From contig NZ_JADMLG010000003.1 in NCBI RefSeq assembly GCF_015674855.1, positions 62,001 through 126,000 on the forward strand: a DNA stretch of 64,000 nucleotides. The letters are read 5' to 3'. The first letter of the stretch is position 1, and the number at the start of each line of letters is the position of its first letter. Source of the DNA: Nocardia bovistercoris. Its GTDB lineage: Bacteria > Actinomycetota > Actinomycetes > Mycobacteriales > Mycobacteriaceae. The position numbers and the translations under genes were made by a program. The notes under the pieces were generated by a model. It worked only from the letters and a program-made list of their open reading frames with translations. It had not been told where the DNA came from and searched no databases. Positions 60,671 to 64,000 of this stretch are shown here, piece by piece.

Positions 60671-61866
60671 CCGCGACCTTCAACCCCGACGAGGAACTGC
60701 GCCGACTCGAGGACGATCCGGCAGCCGGGACCGCGGAGGTCTACCGTGGGCTGCTGTCGCAATGCCCCGTCTCCAAGGTGGAGGTCCCGAATTCGACTGT
60801 CTCCTACTGGGGGGCCTTCGCCTACGATGAGCTGATCTCGGTGATGCGGAACTTCCGCGTCATGAGCAGCACGGTCGCGGCCGACGAGAACGGATTCCCC
60901 GCGATCGTGCCGCTGTTCGCGGACCCGCCGACGCACTCGGGTTACCGCAAACTGCTCAACCCGAACTTCCCGCCCGAGGTCGTGGGCCGCCTTGCCGAAA
61001 CCATCCGAACGATGGCACAGCAGATGGTCGAGGAACTGGTCGAACTGGGCGAAGTCGACTTCGCCCAGACCTTCGCCACGCAGTTCCCGACCAGGGTGCT
61101 GTGCCTGTTTCTCGGAGTACCCGACGAGGACTGGCCGGTCCATCACCGGTTCAACCTGGCGGTCGACGTCGCCACCGGCACCGGACTCAACCTGCCCACC
61201 GAGGGCCTGCCGGCCGAGATCTTCGCCGATATCACGCCCTACATCCAGCGTGTCATCGAAGACCATCGCGCGAATCCTCGCCAGGACATCGTGAGCAGCT
61301 TCATCGACGGCCGGATCGGGGACAGGGCGCTCGAGGAGTTCGAAATCGTACAGCTGATCATCGCGATGATGCTGGCCGGACACGCCACCACCACCGCGGC
61401 GTTGAACAACGCGGTGCTGCGGCTCGCGCAGGACCAAGAGCTGCAGAGCTACCTGCGGTCGAATCCCGAGCGCATCGCCGACGCGATCGAGGAGTCGCTG
61501 CGCATCGACACACCGCAGCAGGCGCTGACCCGAAAGTGTCTGGCCGATACCGAGATCGGCGGTGTCACCATCCCCGCAGGCGATTTCGTGCTGACCAACT
61601 ACGGCTCGGCCAACGTCGACCCGAAACATTGGAGCGACCCGGAGAAGTTCGACATCGATCGAGCGGGTAAAGGGCACCTGGCCTTCGGCCACGGCCTGCA
61701 TCAGTGCCTGGGCCAGCATCTGGCGCGGTTGGACATGCGGATCGCCGTCGAGGAACTGCTGGCGCGCACGTCATCGATCACTCTCGCCGGGCCGGTGAAA
61801 CGGCGCACCTACCCGGTCCTGGCACCGACGAGCATGCCGGTCCGACTCCACGCACGGGATCTGTGA
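60667..61866 (+). CDS. cytochrome P450
   Basis: 399 residues. I-helix LAGHATTT at 236-243, EESLR at 275-279 and heme loop FGHGLHQCLG at 340-349 with axial Cys347. The neighbouring gene encodes a PDR-type FMN/2Fe-2S reductase, a two-component arrangement like that of CYP116A systems, and the G-H-G-x-H-x-C-x-G loop fits such P450s. It probably performs the oxidative step of the island pathway. Expressed from the promoter at 60428. Confidence 0.93.
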   Translation: MTATFNPDEELRRLEDDPAAGTAEVYRGLLSQCPVSKVEVPNSTVSYWGAFAYDELISVMRNFRVMSSTVAADENGFPAIVPLFADPPTHSGYRKLLNPNFPPEVVGRLAETIRTMAQQMVEELVELGEVDFAQTFATQFPTRVLCLFLGVPDEDWPVHHRFNLAVDVATGTGLNLPTEGLPAEIFADITPYIQRVIEDHRANPRQDIVSSFIDGRIGDRALEEFEIVQLIIAMMLAGHATTTAALNNAVLRLAQDQELQSYLRSNPERIADAIEESLRIDTPQQALTRKCLADTEIGGVTIPAGDFVLTNYGSANVDPKHWSDPEKFDIDRAGKGHLAFGHGLHQCLGQHLARLDMRIAVEELLARTSSITLAGPVKRRTYPVLAPTSMPVRLHARDL

Positions 61867-61892
61867 CCGGAATGACCACGATGGAGTCATCA

Positions 61893-62861
61893 ATGGAACG
61901 GCTCTCCCGAGTCGGGGTGGAACTGACGTTGCGAGTGGCGCAGCGCCGACAAGAGGCCGACGGCGTGGTCTCGTTGACCCTGCAGGCCCTCGACACGGAG
62001 TCGCTACCGGGCTGGGATGCCGGCTCTCACATCGATGTCGTCGTCGGGGACGGAACCACCCGGCAGTATTCGCTGTGCGGAGACCCGACCAGGCACGACA
62101 GCTGGCGCATCGCCGTGCTGCGCGAAGAATCGGGTCGTGGTGGTTCGCGATGGGTGCACGACACGGTGCGGGAAGGGGACAGTCTGCGGGTTCGCGGACC
62201 CCGCAACCATTTTCGCCTCGAACCAGCACCGCGATATCTGTTCATCGGCGGAGGCATCGGCGTGACGCCACTGCTGCCTATGATCGCCGCAGCCGAGGCG
62301 GCGGGCGCCGAATGGCGCCTCGCCTATGGTGGCAGGAGTTCTTCGAGCATGGCATTCCTGACGGAATTGGAGTGCTTCGGCGAGCGAGTCGTCTTCTATC
62401 CACACAACGAGACCGGGAAACTCGATCTCGATCGCCTCTTGGCTACTCCGTCGCGGGACACGCTGGTCTACTGCTGCGGACCGGAGGCACTGCTCGAGGC
62501 GGTCGAGCAGAAGACCGGGCATTGGCCCGCCGGTTCGCTGCACGTCGAGCGCTTCAGCGCCCGCAGCGACACCGCGGTCGCGGTGGAAAGCGATCATGCG
62601 TTCGAAGTGGAGTTGTCGCGCAGCGGCACGGTGGTGCAGGTCCCGGCCGACCGCACGGTGCTGTCGGTGCTCGAGGAGGTGGACGCAGACGTCGTCAGCT
62701 CCTGCGCCGAAGGCACCTGCGGTAGCTGCGAGACGATCGTGCTCGCCGGTCGACCCGACCATCGCGACTCCGTGCTCACCGACGCCGAACGTGCTGCGGG
62801 CGATCGGATGATGGTGTGCGTGTCCCGGTGCCTGGGGTCGAGGCTCGTACTCGACCTCTAG
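61893..62861 (+). CDS. PDR/VanB-type oxidoreductase (FMN, NADH, 2Fe-2S)
   Basis: 322 residues from ATG 61893, chosen for GGAG six bases upstream; ATGs at 61872 and 61881 are in frame. Domains in order: flavin-binding barrel with R-Q-Y-S-L near 50-54, NAD-binding domain with F-I-G-G-G-I-G-V-T-P-L near 117-127 and Y-C-C-G-P, and a C-terminal plant-type ferredoxin with C-x4-C-x2-C (SSCAEGTCGSC) and a last Cys in M-V-C-V-S. It transfers electrons from NADH through FMN and the cluster to the adjacent P450. Confidence 0.93.
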   Translation: MERLSRVGVELTLRVAQRRQEADGVVSLTLQALDTESLPGWDAGSHIDVVVGDGTTRQYSLCGDPTRHDSWRIAVLREESGRGGSRWVHDTVREGDSLRVRGPRNHFRLEPAPRYLFIGGGIGVTPLLPMIAAAEAAGAEWRLAYGGRSSSSMAFLTELECFGERVVFYPHNETGKLDLDRLLATPSRDTLVYCCGPEALLEAVEQKTGHWPAGSLHVERFSARSDTAVAVESDHAFEVELSRSGTVVQVPADRTVLSVLEEVDADVVSSCAEGTCGSCETIVLAGRPDHRDSVLTDAERAAGDRMMVCVSRCLGSRLVLDL

Positions 62862-62881
62862 GCAAGCACCAGAAAACGATG

Positions 62882-62909
62882 GGTGTGGCCGCTGTATCGC
62901 GGCCACACC
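62882..62909. terminator. terminator hairpin between convergent genes
   Basis: GGTGTGGCCGC and GCGGCCACACC form a perfect 11-bp stem around TGTATC, 21 bases after the reductase stop. The convergent IclR gene ends 150 bases further. No T-tract, so probably a bidirectional hairpin terminator of the actinobacterial kind. Confidence 0.7.
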
Positions 62910-63062
62910 TGTCAGCATCTGCCACACTCGTCCAGCGCCGAAACGCGCCAGGCCGACAGACACCTTTCGCTGTGACGAGTCTCCCCTGCTGCGTTCTGTC
63001 GATCGGTGTGACGGGCTACTCGCGCGTGTGGTCTGTCGACCGCGGGACCCGGTTGTCTGGGC

Positions 63063-63863
63063 TCACGAGGCTTGGTGCACCGCGTCGGTGGACGCGGAGA
63101 CCAGACCGCCGCTCCTGGCGGTGACGGTGTTCGCTGTCGCTCGAAGCAACGGGCCCACTTCGTGCACCTTGGTTGCATCGAGGTCGCTGGCAAAGGCCAG
63201 GGTGCCGAGCGCGAGCGAGGGTCGGCCGGTGCGATCGAAGACCGGACTCGCCACGGCGCCCTGGGACAGGTCGAACTGCTGGACGCTGGTGCTGTAGCCC
63301 TGATCACGGACCACCGCGAACACCTTGTCGAGCTCGGCGACGTCGGTGACCGTCTGCTCGGTGAACTGCTCGATCGTTCGGGTTCGGGTCATCGCAAGGA
63401 AATCCGCGAACGGTCGGTGAGCGTAGAACGCCTGCATCAGCGCAGGCGCCGAGAAGGGAAAGCGGTCACCGACATCGACGGTGACGCGAATGCCGCGTCC
63501 CGGATCGGACACGGCCACCACGGAATACTCGCCGGAGCTTTCCTGACGTGCGGCGAACACGACGTAGCCGAGTTGACGGCTCAAGCTGTCGATCTCCTCC
63601 TGTGCGACGGCGACAGTCGTTTCGACGCTACCGATCGAGGTTGCCAGCGAGAGCAGCGATGGGCCCAGGGTGCAGCCGCTGCGTGGCCCCAGGTTGTTCA
63701 CCCATCCCGAGCGCTGGAGGGTAGCCAGGATGTTGTAACAGGTCGACCGGTTCAGACCCAGCTCGCCGGCCAGCGCACCCGGTGACACCGCGCGCGGGGA
63801 GGCGGCGGCGAGCGCCTCGAGGATACGGATCGCCGCGCTGACGGCGGGAACTTCGTTCGTCAA
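63063..63863 (-). CDS. IclR-family transcriptional regulator
   Basis: 266 residues; the start is a TTG at 63863 (AAAGGG nine bases upstream). The N-terminal winged helix (about 5-60: A-I-R-I-L-E-A-L, then L-A-G-E-L-G-L-N-R-S-T-C-Y-N-I-L-A-T-L) and the C-terminal GAF-like ligand domain (E-S-S-G-E-Y-S-V-V-A-V-S near 107-118; A-V-A-S-P-V-F-D near 204) are typical. IclR regulators bind pathway intermediates and control catabolic operons. It lies at the right end of the island and is the best candidate for the AGACAT/ATGTCT operators at 53388-53416 and 60471-60494. Confidence 0.92.
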   Translation of the reverse strand: MTNEVPAVSAAIRILEALAAASPRAVSPGALAGELGLNRSTCYNILATLQRSGWVNNLGPRSGCTLGPSLLSLATSIGSVETTVAVAQEEIDSLSRQLGYVVFAARQESSGEYSVVAVSDPGRGIRVTVDVGDRFPFSAPALMQAFYAHRPFADFLAMTRTRTIEQFTEQTVTDVAELDKVFAVVRDQGYSTSVQQFDLSQGAVASPVFDRTGRPSLALGTLAFASDLDATKVHEVGPLLRATANTVTARSGGLVSASTDAVHQAS

Positions 63864-64000
63864 GGACTACGACCCTTTCGTTTCGGCCCGGCAGGAGGGC
63901 CTTCAAGCCACAAGGTTGCACCGCTGTCCAACCTGCGGCTGCAATTGTCTCGCTGACAGGACGTAATCGCAACTCTGTCCTCTCCGTGCGACGAGATGTT

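Noticed and set aside
1..64000. CRISPR arrays, rRNA genes, insertion sequences and prophage genes
   Set aside because: No regularly spaced repeats, no rRNA-like conserved stretches, and no transposase, integrase or phage structural motifs were recognised; the resolvase-like ORF at 1534 is too short and lacks catalytic residues.

Overview
The window is high-GC actinobacterial DNA. A complete mce operon, several cytochromes P450, mycofactocin-type dehydrogenases, a DUF397 protein, a SARP/AfsR regulator and a tandem-TetR (Mce3R-like) regulator point to the Mycobacteriales, most likely Nocardia or a close relative. This is inferred from gene content only; no rRNA or tRNA gene was seen.

Layout. 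1-9.8 kb: mixed chromosomal genes (an edge-truncated alpha/beta-hydrolase, DUF397, a thioesterase-like protein, a membrane protein, a 33-residue peptide gene with its own terminator, a second hydrolase, a hemerythrin protein, a large SARP-ATPase regulator, a Ddn-like protein). 10.0-15.3 kb: a tightly coupled four-gene minus-strand operon of one alpha/beta-hydrolase and three caspase-fold (clan CD) proteins, two CHAT and one C25-like. One CHAT protein has lost its cysteine. This is the best candidate for an undescribed system. 15.6-18.6 kb: P450, AveC-like membrane protein, 38-residue membrane protein and a divergent TetR with tandem operators. 18.7-25.5 kb: aldehyde dehydrogenase, SDRs, a cytoplasmic-looking solute-binding protein, a 40-codon coupled ORF and an amidohydrolase. 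26.0-37.6 kb: yrbEA-yrbEB-mceA-F, an Mce-associated protein, an SDR and a lipoprotein binding protein. 37.6-45 kb: VWA protein, two P450s, SDR, AveC-like protein and a MoxR ATPase, then the tandem-TetR regulator and a broken acyl-CoA dehydrogenase. 48.2-50.9 kb: an exported protein, a VOC protein and a TetR. 50.9-53.3 kb: a decayed stretch holding the last codons of malate synthase G and an aldo/keto reductase fragment. 53.4-63.9 kb: a catabolic island (M24 protein, enoyl-CoA hydratase, CoA-transferase, cyclase, XdhC, SnoaL-like, P450 plus PDR reductase, IclR).

How the parts fit. From 16.8 to 48.1 kb, eight intergenic regions carry the same 16-17 bp box (consensus KGARCRRAWHTTHGGT), mostly just inside TTGAC(G/T)-16/17-TANNNT promoters. 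They sit before the P450, binding-protein, amidohydrolase, SDR, mce, AveC, MoxR and acyl-CoA dehydrogenase units. I infer one regulon for uptake (Mce) and oxidation (P450, SDR, ALDH, beta-oxidation) of a lipophilic, steroid- or terpenoid-like substrate, with the tandem-TetR protein as the natural candidate regulator. The 53-64 kb island has a separate switch: two TTGACG-17-TAT(C/G)TT promoters followed by AGACAT/ATGTCT inverted repeats, probably read by the IclR protein at its right end.

Limits: start sites were chosen by eye from ribosome-binding sites; family calls rest on motif recognition, and no database search was run.
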